Part shown: one piece after another, positions 35,279 through 43,889 of the stretch
Position numbering within the stretch: position 1 is the stretch's first letter
Layout of the letters: the number at the start of each line of letters is the position of its first letter
Source of the DNA: Bulleidia extructa W1219
Lineage (GTDB): Bacteria > Bacillota_I > Bacilli_A > Erysipelotrichales > Erysipelotrichaceae
Length of the DNA stretch: 64,000 bases
Reading direction: 5' to 3'
Assembly: GCF_000177375.1 (NCBI RefSeq)
Contig: NZ_ADFR01000002.1
Coordinates: forward strand, 310,001 to 374,000
The notes under the pieces: model-generated
The model's database searches: none
Told to the model about the DNA's origin: nothing
Seen by the model: the letters and a program-made list of their open reading frames with translations, nothing else
Translations under genes and position numbers: made by a program

Positions 35279-36565
35279 ATGATTGATATTGAGTTGATTC
35301 GTAACCATCAAGAAGTAGTGAAAGAAAATATCAAAAAGAAATTTCAGGATCAGAAATTGCCATTAGTTGATGAAGTGTATGAATTAGATAAAAAATTCAG
35401 AGCTGCTAAAACAGAAGGGGATCAATTACGTGGTGATCGAAATCGTATTTCCAAAGAAATCGGCGTTTTTATGCGTCAAAAAGAATTTGATAAAGCGGAA
35501 GCTGCGAAACAGTCAGTAAAAGATATTGACCAAAGAATTACAGATTTAGAAGCGGAAGAAAAAGAAATGGAAGTGGAAATTCGCAAGCGGATGATGGTGA
35601 TTCCAAACATCATTGATCCGACGGTTCCAATTGGAAAAGATGATTCTGAGAATGTAGAAATAGAAAAATATGGTGAACCGCTGATTCCGGATTATGAAAT
35701 TCCGTATCATGCAGATATTTTTCAAAGTTTTGATGGATTTGATTCAGAAAGTGCAGGTCGCACATCAGGTAATGGTTTTTACTATTTGCAAGGAGATGTG
35801 GCTCGTCTTCATTCTTCTATTATTTCATACGCTCGAGATTTTATGATTGATCATGGCTTCACTTATGTGATACCTCCATTCATGATTCATTCCAACGTCG
35901 TGACGGGTGTGATGAGCTTTGATGAAATGGAAAATATGATGTATAAAATCGACGGAGAAGATTTATATCTAATTGGCACTTCGGAGCATTCGATGATTGG
36001 TAAGTTTATGGGGCAAATGGTAAAAGAAGAAGATTTGCCAAGAGCTTTAACTTCATATAGTCCATGTTTTAGAAAAGAAGTGGGAGCTCACGGTATTGAG
36101 GAACGTGGGGTTTATCGTGTGCATCAGTTTGAAAAACAAGAAATGGTGGTTGTTTGTCATCCGAAAGATAGTGCTTACTGGTATGATCAACTTTGGAAAA
36201 ATTCAGTTGATTTCTTTCGCAGTCTGGAAATTCCGGTTCGTACTTTAGAATGTTGTTCAGGTGATTTAGCTGATTTAAAAGTAAAATCCTGTGATGTAGA
36301 AGCTTGGTCACCTAGGCAGAAAAAATATTTTGAAGTTGGCAGTTGTTCAAATCTAGGAGAGGCACAGGCTAGAAGATTAAGTATTCGTATTAAAGGTAAA
36401 AATGGTAATTATTTGGCCCATACTTTGAATAATACCGTTGTGGCTTCACCTCGTGCTTTGATTGCTTTCTTTGAAAATCATTATCAAAAAAATGGAGATA
36501 TTACTATTCCAAAAGCTTTACAACCTTATATGGGCGGGCAAGAAGTGATTCATCCGAAGAAGTAA
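35279..36565 (+). CDS. serS: Serine--tRNA ligase
   Basis: Charges tRNA-Ser (and tRNA-Sec where present) with serine. It has 428 residues: an N-terminal long coiled-coil arm (about 28-100) that grips the tRNA long variable arm, then the class II catalytic core with motif 2 (FRKEVGAHGIEERGVYRVHQF near 260) and motif 3 (NGNYLAHTLNNTVVASPRALIAFFE near 380). GGAGG precedes the ATG. Expression is controlled by the serine T-box leader. parS sites lie on both sides. Confidence 0.98.
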   Translation: MIDIELIRNHQEVVKENIKKKFQDQKLPLVDEVYELDKKFRAAKTEGDQLRGDRNRISKEIGVFMRQKEFDKAEAAKQSVKDIDQRITDLEAEEKEMEVEIRKRMMVIPNIIDPTVPIGKDDSENVEIEKYGEPLIPDYEIPYHADIFQSFDGFDSESAGRTSGNGFYYLQGDVARLHSSIISYARDFMIDHGFTYVIPPFMIHSNVVTGVMSFDEMENMMYKIDGEDLYLIGTSEHSMIGKFMGQMVKEEDLPRALTSYSPCFRKEVGAHGIEERGVYRVHQFEKQEMVVVCHPKDSAYWYDQLWKNSVDFFRSLEIPVRTLECCSGDLADLKVKSCDVEAWSPRQKKYFEVGSCSNLGEAQARRLSIRIKGKNGNYLAHTLNNTVVASPRALIAFFENHYQKNGDITIPKALQPYMGGQEVIHPKK

Positions 36566-36589
36566 TTGTTTCACGTGAAACAATTACTT
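36560..36589. promoter_or_regulatory. parS: parS site between serS and the SRP RNA gene
   Basis: Exact parS TGTTTCACGTGAAACA at 36567-36582 within a perfect 30-bp palindrome that includes the serS stop codon and touches the -35 of the SRP RNA promoter. It is 1373 bp from the first parS. Confidence 0.93.
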
Positions 36590-36616
36590 GAAATTGTTTG
36601 TCAGAAATAGTACACT
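36588..36616 (+). promoter_or_regulatory. Promoter of the SRP RNA gene
   Basis: TTGAAA at 36588-36593 and TACACT at 36611-36616 with a 17-nt spacer. The predicted start at about 36622 agrees with the 5' end of the RNA helix. Confidence 0.65.
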
Positions 36617-36620
36617 ACTA

Positions 36621-36702
36621 GTGGTACAGCAGTTAGCACATGAACTTGGTCAGGGTTGGAAGACAGCAGCCATAAGTGATTCTAATTGCGTGTACCGCTT
36701 TT
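36621..36702 (+). ncRNA. ffs: Small signal recognition particle RNA (4.5S type)
   Basis: RNA core of the SRP, which pairs with Ffh to target membrane proteins. The hairpin-tip signature GGTCAGGGTTGGAAGACAGC (36648-36667), followed by AGCC, matches the conserved SRP domain IV. The ends pair: GTGGTACA (36621-36628) with TGTACCGC (36691-36698). A run of T follows. The position next to tadA and dnaX is the same neighbourhood as scr in Bacillus. The RNA overlaps an open frame in front of tadA, which is therefore not coding. Confidence 0.9.
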
Positions 36703-36707
36703 TAATT

Positions 36708-37175
36708 ATGAAAAATAGAGAAGAATATTACATGAGCTTAGCCATTGAAGAAGCTAAAAAAGCGGAATTATCAGATGAAGTTCCCATTGGATGTGTGATT
36801 GTTTGTGACGATATGGTGATTGCACGAAATCATAATCATAAAGAGAGTAAAAACAATGCGATTTATCACGCAGAGGTGGAAGCTATTTTAGAAGCTTCAA
36901 AAGTGAAAAATAACTGGAATTTAAATGATTGTGATCTCTATGTGACTTTAGAACCATGTATGATGTGTACAGGTGCAATTTTGAATTCCAGATTGAGAAC
37001 AATTTATTATGGGGCAGATAGTTTTAAAGCGGGTTTTTTGAAAACTAAAATTAATCTTGAAGCAATCAGAGGGCTTAATCATTATCCTGTGATAAAAAAA
37101 GGCGTTTTAGAAAGAGAATGTGCTCAATTATTAAGTCGTTATTTTCAAAAAAAGAGATCTGACCAGACTGAATAA
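36708..37175 (+). CDS. tadA: tRNA-specific adenosine deaminase
   Basis: Converts A34 to inosine in tRNA-Arg(ACG) so it can read several codons. It has 155 residues with the deaminase zinc site: HAEVEAI near 57 (catalytic Glu) and EPCMMCTGA near 87 (two zinc Cys). DEVPIGCVIV near 23 is the usual N-terminal signature. ATG 36708 is chosen because the preceding open frame is the SRP RNA gene; no strong ribosome site is visible, so it may be cotranscribed with or read from the SRP RNA promoter. A terminator follows. Confidence 0.93.
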   Translation: MKNREEYYMSLAIEEAKKAELSDEVPIGCVIVCDDMVIARNHNHKESKNNAIYHAEVEAILEASKVKNNWNLNDCDLYVTLEPCMMCTGAILNSRLRTIYYGADSFKAGFLKTKINLEAIRGLNHYPVIKKGVLERECAQLLSRYFQKKRSDQTE

Positions 37176-37189
37176 ATCTGGTTTTTTTG
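37162..37189 (+). terminator. Intrinsic terminator after tadA
   Basis: Stem ACCAGA/TCTGGT (37162-37167 with 37177-37182) followed by TTTTTT; the stem includes the end of the tadA coding region. Confidence 0.75.
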
Positions 37190-37190
37190 T

Positions 37191-37196
37191 TATAAT
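37191..37196 (+). promoter_or_regulatory. -10 box of dnaX
   Basis: TATAAT 16 nt before the dnaX ATG. With a start site near 37203 the leader would be about 10 nt, just enough to hold GGAG. Confidence 0.5.
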
Positions 37197-37212
37197 TTCA
37201 CTGGAGAATTTT

Positions 37213-38856
37213 ATGGAAAAACAAGCACTATATCAAAAATATCGATCTAAAAAATTTACAGAAGTCATTGGACAAGACTATATTGTTCAAGCCATTCAAA
37301 ATACAGTGAACCAAAATAAAGTAGGGCATGCCTATTTATTTTGCGGACCAAGAGGCACGGGAAAGACGACAATGGCACGCTTGCTGGCAAAAGCTATTAA
37401 TTGTGAAGATTCGAAGGAAAAACCTTGCAATCATTGTGTAAGCTGTGAATTAGCGAATAAAGGCATTCATCCGGATATTATCGAAATCAATGCAGCAAAT
37501 GAAACGAGTGTAGATCATATCCGTGATTTGATTGATAAGGCCTATTTAGCTCCTATGCAGGGAATATACAAGGTATATATCATGGATGAGGTTCATCAAT
37601 TATCTTCAGCAGCTTCTAGTGCCTTATTGAAAATTTTAGAGGAACCACCGGAAAATGTGATTTTTATTTTGGCTACCACCGATCCACAGAAAATGCTGCC
37701 GACCATTATTAGCCGTTGTCAACGATTTGATTTCCATCGGGTTCCATCAAAACAGATCCAAGACCATTTATTACATGTTTCTAATCTGGAAGGCATCCAA
37801 TTGGAAGAAGAAGCGGCTAAAAATTTGGCTCGTTTAGCTGATGGCGGTATGCGAGATGCGTTATCGTTGTTGGATCAATGTTCAGCATATACATCCGGCG
37901 ACATTAAGGAAAGTGACATTCGCCGAATCTATGGATTAACTTCTGTAGAAGAAAAGATGACTTTATTAAATCTGATTCAAACAAAGAATTATTTTTCCAT
38001 CATAAATCACAGTAAACAATATCAAGAACAAGGAATCAATTTAGAAAAATTTTTAGAAGAATGGATTGAAGTAGTGAAAGAGATTGTCCTTTATGTCAAT
38101 ACGAAGAGTCGAGAAATTTTAGAAATTTTGACCGATGAAGAAGCTTCTCAAATCAGTTTGCTATTTTCAAAACAAAATTGGATGAAAATATTAGACTTGT
38201 TGATTGAGTTTAGAGAAAAGTTCAAACAGAATAAGAATCAAACCGCTTATTTTGAGGTTTTGTGCATTCAATTAAGCCAAATTTCTCCTGCAAAAGAGGA
38301 AGAAAAAACGGAATTGGTTGAAAGTCAGGAACCGGATCCGGTTTTATTGGTAGAAGAAAAAGATCAACCGGTTTTAACTGCAACGACAAAAGAAATACGA
38401 TTAACTACAGAAGAAGTGGTTGGTTTATTGATTCAATGTAATAAACAAGATAAAGCTAAAGATAGTGAAACACTAAAGACGGCTAAAATCAGGGGAACCG
38501 TAGAAGATGATCGAATTACATCAGCTTTAGAACAAGTTCAAGTGATGGCTGTTGGTGAAGATTGTGTCCTTTTAGTTAGTGAAGGAGAACAGCTTCGTAC
38601 AAGGATGATGGAAAGTGATTTTCATAAATCGATCTATCAATTTATGAAATCGAAATTATTGTTGGATAAGATGCCTTATATTTTCACAAAACAAGAGTTT
38701 AATGAAGCCATTGAATTATTTAAAAAATTAAGAAAAAACAATCAATTACCAAAACCGTTTGAAGTATGCCGTTACCAAGAAAATAATAATGATAAAAATC
38801 AGATTGAGGATCGATTGAATCAACTGTTTGGTAAAGAAAATGTCACAATTATATAA
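37213..38856 (+). CDS. dnaX: DNA polymerase III subunits gamma and tau
   Basis: Clamp-loader ATPase that links polymerase and helicase. It has 547 residues. Motifs: Walker A GPRGTGKTT near 44-52, zinc module CEDSKEKPCNHCVSC near 62-77, Walker B VYIMDEVHQLS near 116, and SSALLKILEEPPENV sensor region near 130. The tail from about 365 is tau-like and ends in a domain near 440-547. GGAG precedes the ATG. The small gene ybaB (yaaK), usually between dnaX and recR, is missing: recR starts 12-15 nt after. Confidence 0.96.
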   Translation: MEKQALYQKYRSKKFTEVIGQDYIVQAIQNTVNQNKVGHAYLFCGPRGTGKTTMARLLAKAINCEDSKEKPCNHCVSCELANKGIHPDIIEINAANETSVDHIRDLIDKAYLAPMQGIYKVYIMDEVHQLSSAASSALLKILEEPPENVIFILATTDPQKMLPTIISRCQRFDFHRVPSKQIQDHLLHVSNLEGIQLEEEAAKNLARLADGGMRDALSLLDQCSAYTSGDIKESDIRRIYGLTSVEEKMTLLNLIQTKNYFSIINHSKQYQEQGINLEKFLEEWIEVVKEIVLYVNTKSREILEILTDEEASQISLLFSKQNWMKILDLLIEFREKFKQNKNQTAYFEVLCIQLSQISPAKEEEKTELVESQEPDPVLLVEEKDQPVLTATTKEIRLTTEEVVGLLIQCNKQDKAKDSETLKTAKIRGTVEDDRITSALEQVQVMAVGEDCVLLVSEGEQLRTRMMESDFHKSIYQFMKSKLLLDKMPYIFTKQEFNEAIELFKKLRKNNQLPKPFEVCRYQENNNDKNQIEDRLNQLFGKENVTII

Positions 38857-38867
38857 AAGAGGAGTTC

Positions 38868-39473
38868 ATGATGAAGTATCCAGATAGTTTGAATCATTTG
38901 ATTGAAATGATTCGTCAGTTACCAGGTGTGGGAGAAAAAACGGCGGAGAGATATGCCTTTGCTTTATATGAAATGGAAAAAGAAGAAGCAATAGAATTTG
39001 CCCATGCTATTGTGAATATGAAAAATAAAGTTAAAAACTGCTTAATTTGTGGCAATATGTCGGAAGAAGAACAGTGTGCTATTTGTTCTTCTTCCAAAAG
39101 AGATCATACTAAAATTTTGGTGGTTCAATCCCCGAAAGATATTATTGCTATTGAAAATATGGGAGAATACGACGGAGTTTACCATGTGTTAAATGGATTA
39201 ATTTCTGCAACAAAGGGAATTTTACCAGAAAATTTAAAAATCAAAGAACTCATTCAACGAGCAAAGGAAGCAAGAGAGGTTATTTTAGCAACCAGTGCCA
39301 CTTTAGATGGAGAAACAACTTCTCTTTATTTAACCAAAGTATTGGACCAAGAATATCCAAATTTATTAGTCACTAGAATAGCTCATGGATTGCCATCTGG
39401 AGCTATGTTGGATTATGCGGATGAAATGACATTGAGTCATGCTCTGTCAGAGCGAAGAAAGGTGAAAGAATGA
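38868..39473 (+). CDS. recR: Recombination protein RecR
   Basis: Works with RecF and RecO in RecA loading and gap repair. It has 201 residues: helix-hairpin-helix IRQLPGVGEKTAERYAF near 15-31, four-Cys zinc finger CLICGNMSEEEQCAICSSS near 55-73, and a Toprim domain (about 80-175). GAGGAG lies upstream; either of two consecutive ATG codons (38868, 38871) may be used. Its stop overlaps the fhs start (ATGA). Confidence 0.96.
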   Translation: MMKYPDSLNHLIEMIRQLPGVGEKTAERYAFALYEMEKEEAIEFAHAIVNMKNKVKNCLICGNMSEEEQCAICSSSKRDHTKILVVQSPKDIIAIENMGEYDGVYHVLNGLISATKGILPENLKIKELIQRAKEAREVILATSATLDGETTSLYLTKVLDQEYPNLLVTRIAHGLPSGAMLDYADEMTLSHALSERRKVKE

Positions 39474-41134
39474 AAACGGACTTAGAAATTGCACAAGAAA
39501 CCAAAGCCTTAAACATTCAAACAATCGCTGAAAAACTTCATATTCCGGAAAAAGAATTGTATTTATATGGAAAAGATAAAGCTAAAGTGAACTTAAATTA
39601 TTTAAGTGGTTTATCAGAAAAGAGAAGTCATTTGATTTTGGTGACAGGAATTAGTCCAACGAAAGCCGGAGAAGGAAAGTCAACGGTTACGATTGGTTTG
39701 GCGGATGGATTAAATGCTCAAGGAAAGAAGGCAATGGCTTGTTTGAGAGAGCCTTCTATGGGACCTGTTTTTGGATTGAAGGGAGGCGCGACGGGAGGCG
39801 GCTATTCTCAAGTCATTCCTATGGAATCTATTAATTTGCATTTTACAGGGGATATGCACGCTATCACGGCGGCGAATAATTTAATAGCGGCCATGTTGGA
39901 TAATTCTATTTATCAAGGAAACCCGCTCAATATTGATCCCGAAAAAGTGGTTTGGAAACGATGCTTGGATATGAATGATCGTACATTAAGAGAGATAACG
40001 ATTGCTCAAAATAAGAAAGTTAATGGAGTGGAAAGAACGGATCACTTTGTGATTACAGTCGCCAGTGAAATCATGGCTATCTTATGTTTGGCTACATCGC
40101 TATCTGATCTACAAGATAGAATTGGACGTTGTGTTTTAGCTTATACGATGGATGGTCAACCGATAACGGTTAAACAAATTCAAGCGGATGGAGCAGCTAC
40201 TTTACTGTTGAAAGAAGCTTTAATGCCAAATCTTGTACAAACTTTAGAAGGAACGCCGGTTTTTGTTCATGGAGGGCCATTTGCGAACATTGCTCATGGT
40301 TGTAATTCTATTGTCGCAACAAAAGCGGCCTTGAAACTAAGTGATTATGTCATTACGGAAGCTGGGTTTGGGGCAGATTTAGGAGCGGAAAAATTCTTAG
40401 ATATTAAGTGTCGTATGGGAAATTTAAAACCGTCTGCAACGGTCATTGTTGCCACGATTCGAGCTTTAAAGTTTCATGGTGGCGCCAAGGTTGATCAATT
40501 AGAAAAAGAGGACTTAGAAGCTTTGAAAAAAGGAGTCGCCAACCTGGAAAGACATGTGAAAAATTTAAAAAACTTTGGATTACCGGTAGTCATTGCAAAT
40601 AATCGCTTTGCATCGGATACAGAAGCAGAATTGGAATTTCTTAAAATTTGGACAAAGGAAAAAAATTATCCGTTCGCTTTATCGGAAGGATGGGCCAAGG
40701 GTTCGAAGGGGATGCAAGCTCTTGTAGAGCAGGTCTTATTGGCTTTGAAACAAGAAAACCGCTTTAAACCAATTTATGAAGTGAGCCAAAGCATTGAAGA
40801 AAAGATAGAAACGATTGCCAAAAAAATCTATCAAGCAAAATCAGTCATTTATTCAAAACAAGCACAAGCTGCCATACAGAAAATGAAAGAAAATGGATGG
40901 GATCAATTAGCTATTTGCATGGCTAAGACACCCCTGTCCTTTAGTGATGATGCTTCGTTAATAGGAGCTCCAACCGGGTTTGATTTGCACGTTCAAGACA
41001 TCTTGGTTTCTTCGGGGGCTGGCTTCTTAGTCGTTTTGACAGGTTCCGTTATGACTATGCCCGGATTACCAAAAGAACCGGCTGCCAATCGTATGGGCGT
41101 TGATGAAAGTGGAAAGAGTTTTGGAATATTTTAG
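39470..41134 (+). CDS. fhs: Formate--tetrahydrofolate ligase
   Basis: Makes 10-formyl-THF from formate, THF and ATP for purine and fMet-tRNA synthesis. At 554 residues it has the family length. The P-loop region TPAGEGKST is here SPTKAGEGKSTVTIGLADGL (near 63-82). Other family blocks are REPSMGPVFGLKGGATGGGY near 92 and NIAHGCNSI near 275. It is coupled to recR by a 4-nt overlap. Confidence 0.97.
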   Translation: MKTDLEIAQETKALNIQTIAEKLHIPEKELYLYGKDKAKVNLNYLSGLSEKRSHLILVTGISPTKAGEGKSTVTIGLADGLNAQGKKAMACLREPSMGPVFGLKGGATGGGYSQVIPMESINLHFTGDMHAITAANNLIAAMLDNSIYQGNPLNIDPEKVVWKRCLDMNDRTLREITIAQNKKVNGVERTDHFVITVASEIMAILCLATSLSDLQDRIGRCVLAYTMDGQPITVKQIQADGAATLLLKEALMPNLVQTLEGTPVFVHGGPFANIAHGCNSIVATKAALKLSDYVITEAGFGADLGAEKFLDIKCRMGNLKPSATVIVATIRALKFHGGAKVDQLEKEDLEALKKGVANLERHVKNLKNFGLPVVIANNRFASDTEAELEFLKIWTKEKNYPFALSEGWAKGSKGMQALVEQVLLALKQENRFKPIYEVSQSIEEKIETIAKKIYQAKSVIYSKQAQAAIQKMKENGWDQLAICMAKTPLSFSDDASLIGAPTGFDLHVQDILVSSGAGFLVVLTGSVMTMPGLPKEPAANRMGVDESGKSFGIF

Positions 41135-41144
41135 GAGGTGACGT

Positions 41145-42014
41145 ATGAGTTCAATTGCGTATGTTTGTGATGAAGCCATGGTTGAATATCATCGGTTAAG
41201 TCAACATAAAGAAATCTTATTTTGGCGAATCGCAACCAAAAGAAAATTTAGCGATTTTCATGTAGGAGATCTCTTGTTTTTCTACGCAAGGACACGCTAC
41301 TCCAACGAAAAGAAATTCGTAGGCTATGGTCATTTCACAGAGATAAAGCGCTTATCTTTGCGTCAAATGTGGAAAGAATATGAAGAAAAAACAGGATATG
41401 ATTCATTCAGAGCTTTAGAACAGGCTATTCAAAAAGCAGCACGCCATAAAATACCGGCGAAGATGAACTGTTTGGTGTTAAAAAATGTGGTCTTTTTTGC
41501 CAGGCCAATTCATTCGGAAGAAGTGGGTTTAAATTTGTCTAAGTCTTTAGAAAGTTTTTCATACATGGATCATCATCAACCATCAGCCACTTCGGATATT
41601 TTAAAGATTGCTGAAAAAGAAGGTATCAATATCTGGAGTAATGCGGCGGATAAACAAACAGAGGAAGTTTTTGCGATGGACGCCATCGAACAGCGTTTTT
41701 TATCCTTGAGTTATTTTTATCCAAATGAATTCTCAGATCGTTTACAACATGAACAGAAAATACTTTTGGAAAAGAAAGAAAATTGGAAAGTTCGAAAAGA
41801 TTTTCGGTATAGAATTGAAAATAACCAAAAAATGAAAATTGAAATACCGATTCCAAAATTTGGTCAGTTACGGCAACGAAATATTCAGCTTTTCATCGGA
41901 AGATGGACTTGTATTTTGGCAGAATTACGTAAAGAGTATCCCAAAATGGAGATTCAGTTGAACACATTTGGTCAGGATGAGGAAATTAAAGAAATAGTAA
42001 AGAAGGTTTATTGA
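41145..42014 (+). CDS. Hypothetical protein, possible EVE/PUA-like N-terminal domain
   Basis: A 289-residue soluble protein. The first 130 residues (ILFWRIATKRKFSDFHVGDLL, EKKFVGYGHF, LVLKNVVFFARPI) have the strand pattern and GD-x-hhFhh motif seen in EVE/ASCH/PUA-type domains, but this is a pattern-level guess. The C-terminal half is basic and helical with no motif I know. AGGAGG precedes the ATG. The stop is immediately followed by the mnmG start (TGA then ATG), so it is cotranscribed with a tRNA-modification gene, which would suit a nucleic-acid-binding role. Confidence 0.6.
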   Translation: MSSIAYVCDEAMVEYHRLSQHKEILFWRIATKRKFSDFHVGDLLFFYARTRYSNEKKFVGYGHFTEIKRLSLRQMWKEYEEKTGYDSFRALEQAIQKAARHKIPAKMNCLVLKNVVFFARPIHSEEVGLNLSKSLESFSYMDHHQPSATSDILKIAEKEGINIWSNAADKQTEEVFAMDAIEQRFLSLSYFYPNEFSDRLQHEQKILLEKKENWKVRKDFRYRIENNQKMKIEIPIPKFGQLRQRNIQLFIGRWTCILAELRKEYPKMEIQLNTFGQDEEIKEIVKKVY

Positions 42015-43889
42015 ATGGTCGATTATGACATTATTGTGATTGGAGCAGGTCATGCCGGAATTGAAGCCGGCTTGGCTGCCGCTCGCTTGGGAAAAAAGAC
42101 AGCGCTGATTACGATTAATCAGGAAACAATTGGGAAAATGCCTTGCAATCCTTCTGTGGGTGGTCCGGCAAAGGGAATCGTAACCAGGGAGATTGATGCA
42201 CTAGGTGGTCAAATGGGATATGTGGCTGACAAAACAGCCTTACAATTTAAAATGTTAAATTCCGCAAAAGGGCCAGGAGTAAGAGCTTTACGGGTTCAAT
42301 CGGATAAGTTGGCGTATTCTTCTATGATGAAAGAAATTTGCTTAAAACAAGAAAATCTAACGGTGATTGAAAGTCTTGTTGAACGTTTAATTGTAGAAAA
42401 ACAAGAAGCAAGAGGAGTGGAATTACAAGATGGATCCGTTTTGTTGAGTCGGGCAGTGATTATGACGACCGGTACCTATATGTCGGGTAAAAATATGATT
42501 TCTGATGACGTTAAAATAGGAGGGCCGGATTTGGAACCAACGACCAACCAACTGTCTGAATCGTTGCGACAAGTAGGTGTTCGTACATTCCGTTTAAAGA
42601 CAGGAACTCCGCCAAGAATACGAACCAGCACGATTGATTTTTCCAAAACAAAGTTAGAACCAGGAACACCGGGGTTTTATCATTTTTCTTCCTTGACTAA
42701 GCCAGATGATGTCCTTCCTTTTGAAAAACAAGTATCGTGTTATATGACTCATACCGTACCGGAAACACATGAAATTATTTTAAATAATTTGACTAAATCG
42801 AGTATGTATTCAGGGGTGGTCGAAGGAGTGGGTCCGCGATATTGTCCATCTATTGAAGATAAGTTGGTTCGCTTTAAAGATAAAGAAAGGCATTTGTTGT
42901 TTTTAGAACCAGAATCTCTTTCTTTACCAACGACATATATTCAAGGGTTTTCCAGTTCTTTACCAAAGGAAGTCCAATTTCAGATGGTGCATACTTTACC
43001 GGGATTGGAAAATTGTGAAATTATGAAATATGCCTATGCCATTGAATACGATGCTTTAGACCCTGTTCAGATGAAGTCTTCTTTTGAATCAAAAGTCATC
43101 AAAAATTTATTCACAGCTGGACAAATTAATGGAACCAGCGGTTATGAAGAGGCGGCTGGTCAAGGCTTATTGGCAGGAATTAATGCAGTTCGCAAATTAG
43201 ACGAAAAAGAACCAATTATTTTTAGTCGAGATCAGGCTTATATTGGTGTTTTAGTAGATGATTTGACCACTAAGGGAACGAAAGAACCGTATCGTTTGTT
43301 AACCTCAAGAGCGGAATATCGTCTTTTACTAAGACATGATAATGCTGAAGAAAGACTAACAGGAATCGGACATCAGATTGGTCTTATTTCTGATGAACGG
43401 TATGAGGCTTTTTTGAGAAATCAATCCTTATTAGCTTTAAAAAAGGAAGAATTACAGACAAGTTTATTCTCTATGAATGATGATCGAGTAAAGCAATATT
43501 TATTGAATCACGGTTATGATGATTTAAGTTTTTCTATGAATGGAGAAGATTTGGTGAAAAGGCCACGACTTCAAGCTAGAGATCTTTTTAAACTTCAAGG
43601 GAAGGAAATTGATGATAATATAGCAGAAAAAATAGATATTGATATTAAATATGAAGGCTATATTGCGAAGGCAAAAAGGGAAGCGGAAAGGCTAAAAACG
43701 ATGGATCATCGGATGTTATCAGAAACGTTGGACTATGATGAAATACCAAATCTTTCGATAGAAGGTCGCCAAAAATTAAAAGAGTTTAAACCGGAGACGT
43801 TAGGAAAGGCTTCGCGTATTTCAGGGGTAAATCCGGCTGATATTGCGGTATTATCAATGTATTTAAAAAATATGAGAAGGAGAAAATAA
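42015..43889 (+). CDS. mnmG: tRNA uridine-5-carboxymethylaminomethyl synthesis enzyme MnmG (GidA)
   Basis: FAD enzyme that with MnmE installs the cmnm5 group on U34 of several tRNAs. It has 624 residues. Motifs: dinucleotide fold VIGAGHAGIEAGLAAARLG at 7-25, PCNPSVGGPAKG near 45, GGQMG, LKTGTPPRI near 195, GYEEAAGQGLLAGINA near 376, and the C-terminal helical domain. Its partner mnmE is at 54.9 kb instead of directly next to it as in Bacillus. The stop overlaps the next ATG (TAATG). Confidence 0.97.
   Translation: MVDYDIIVIGAGHAGIEAGLAAARLGKKTALITINQETIGKMPCNPSVGGPAKGIVTREIDALGGQMGYVADKTALQFKMLNSAKGPGVRALRVQSDKLAYSSMMKEICLKQENLTVIESLVERLIVEKQEARGVELQDGSVLLSRAVIMTTGTYMSGKNMISDDVKIGGPDLEPTTNQLSESLRQVGVRTFRLKTGTPPRIRTSTIDFSKTKLEPGTPGFYHFSSLTKPDDVLPFEKQVSCYMTHTVPETHEIILNNLTKSSMYSGVVEGVGPRYCPSIEDKLVRFKDKERHLLFLEPESLSLPTTYIQGFSSSLPKEVQFQMVHTLPGLENCEIMKYAYAIEYDALDPVQMKSSFESKVIKNLFTAGQINGTSGYEEAAGQGLLAGINAVRKLDEKEPIIFSRDQAYIGVLVDDLTTKGTKEPYRLLTSRAEYRLLLRHDNAEERLTGIGHQIGLISDERYEAFLRNQSLLALKKEELQTSLFSMNDDRVKQYLLNHGYDDLSFSMNGEDLVKRPRLQARDLFKLQGKEIDDNIAEKIDIDIKYEGYIAKAKREAERLKTMDHRMLSETLDYDEIPNLSIEGRQKLKEFKPETLGKASRISGVNPADIAVLSMYLKNMRRRK

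Noticed and set aside
36588-36707. N-terminal extension of tadA in an open frame
   Set aside because: These bases hold the SRP RNA and its promoter, and the extension does not match TadA proteins.
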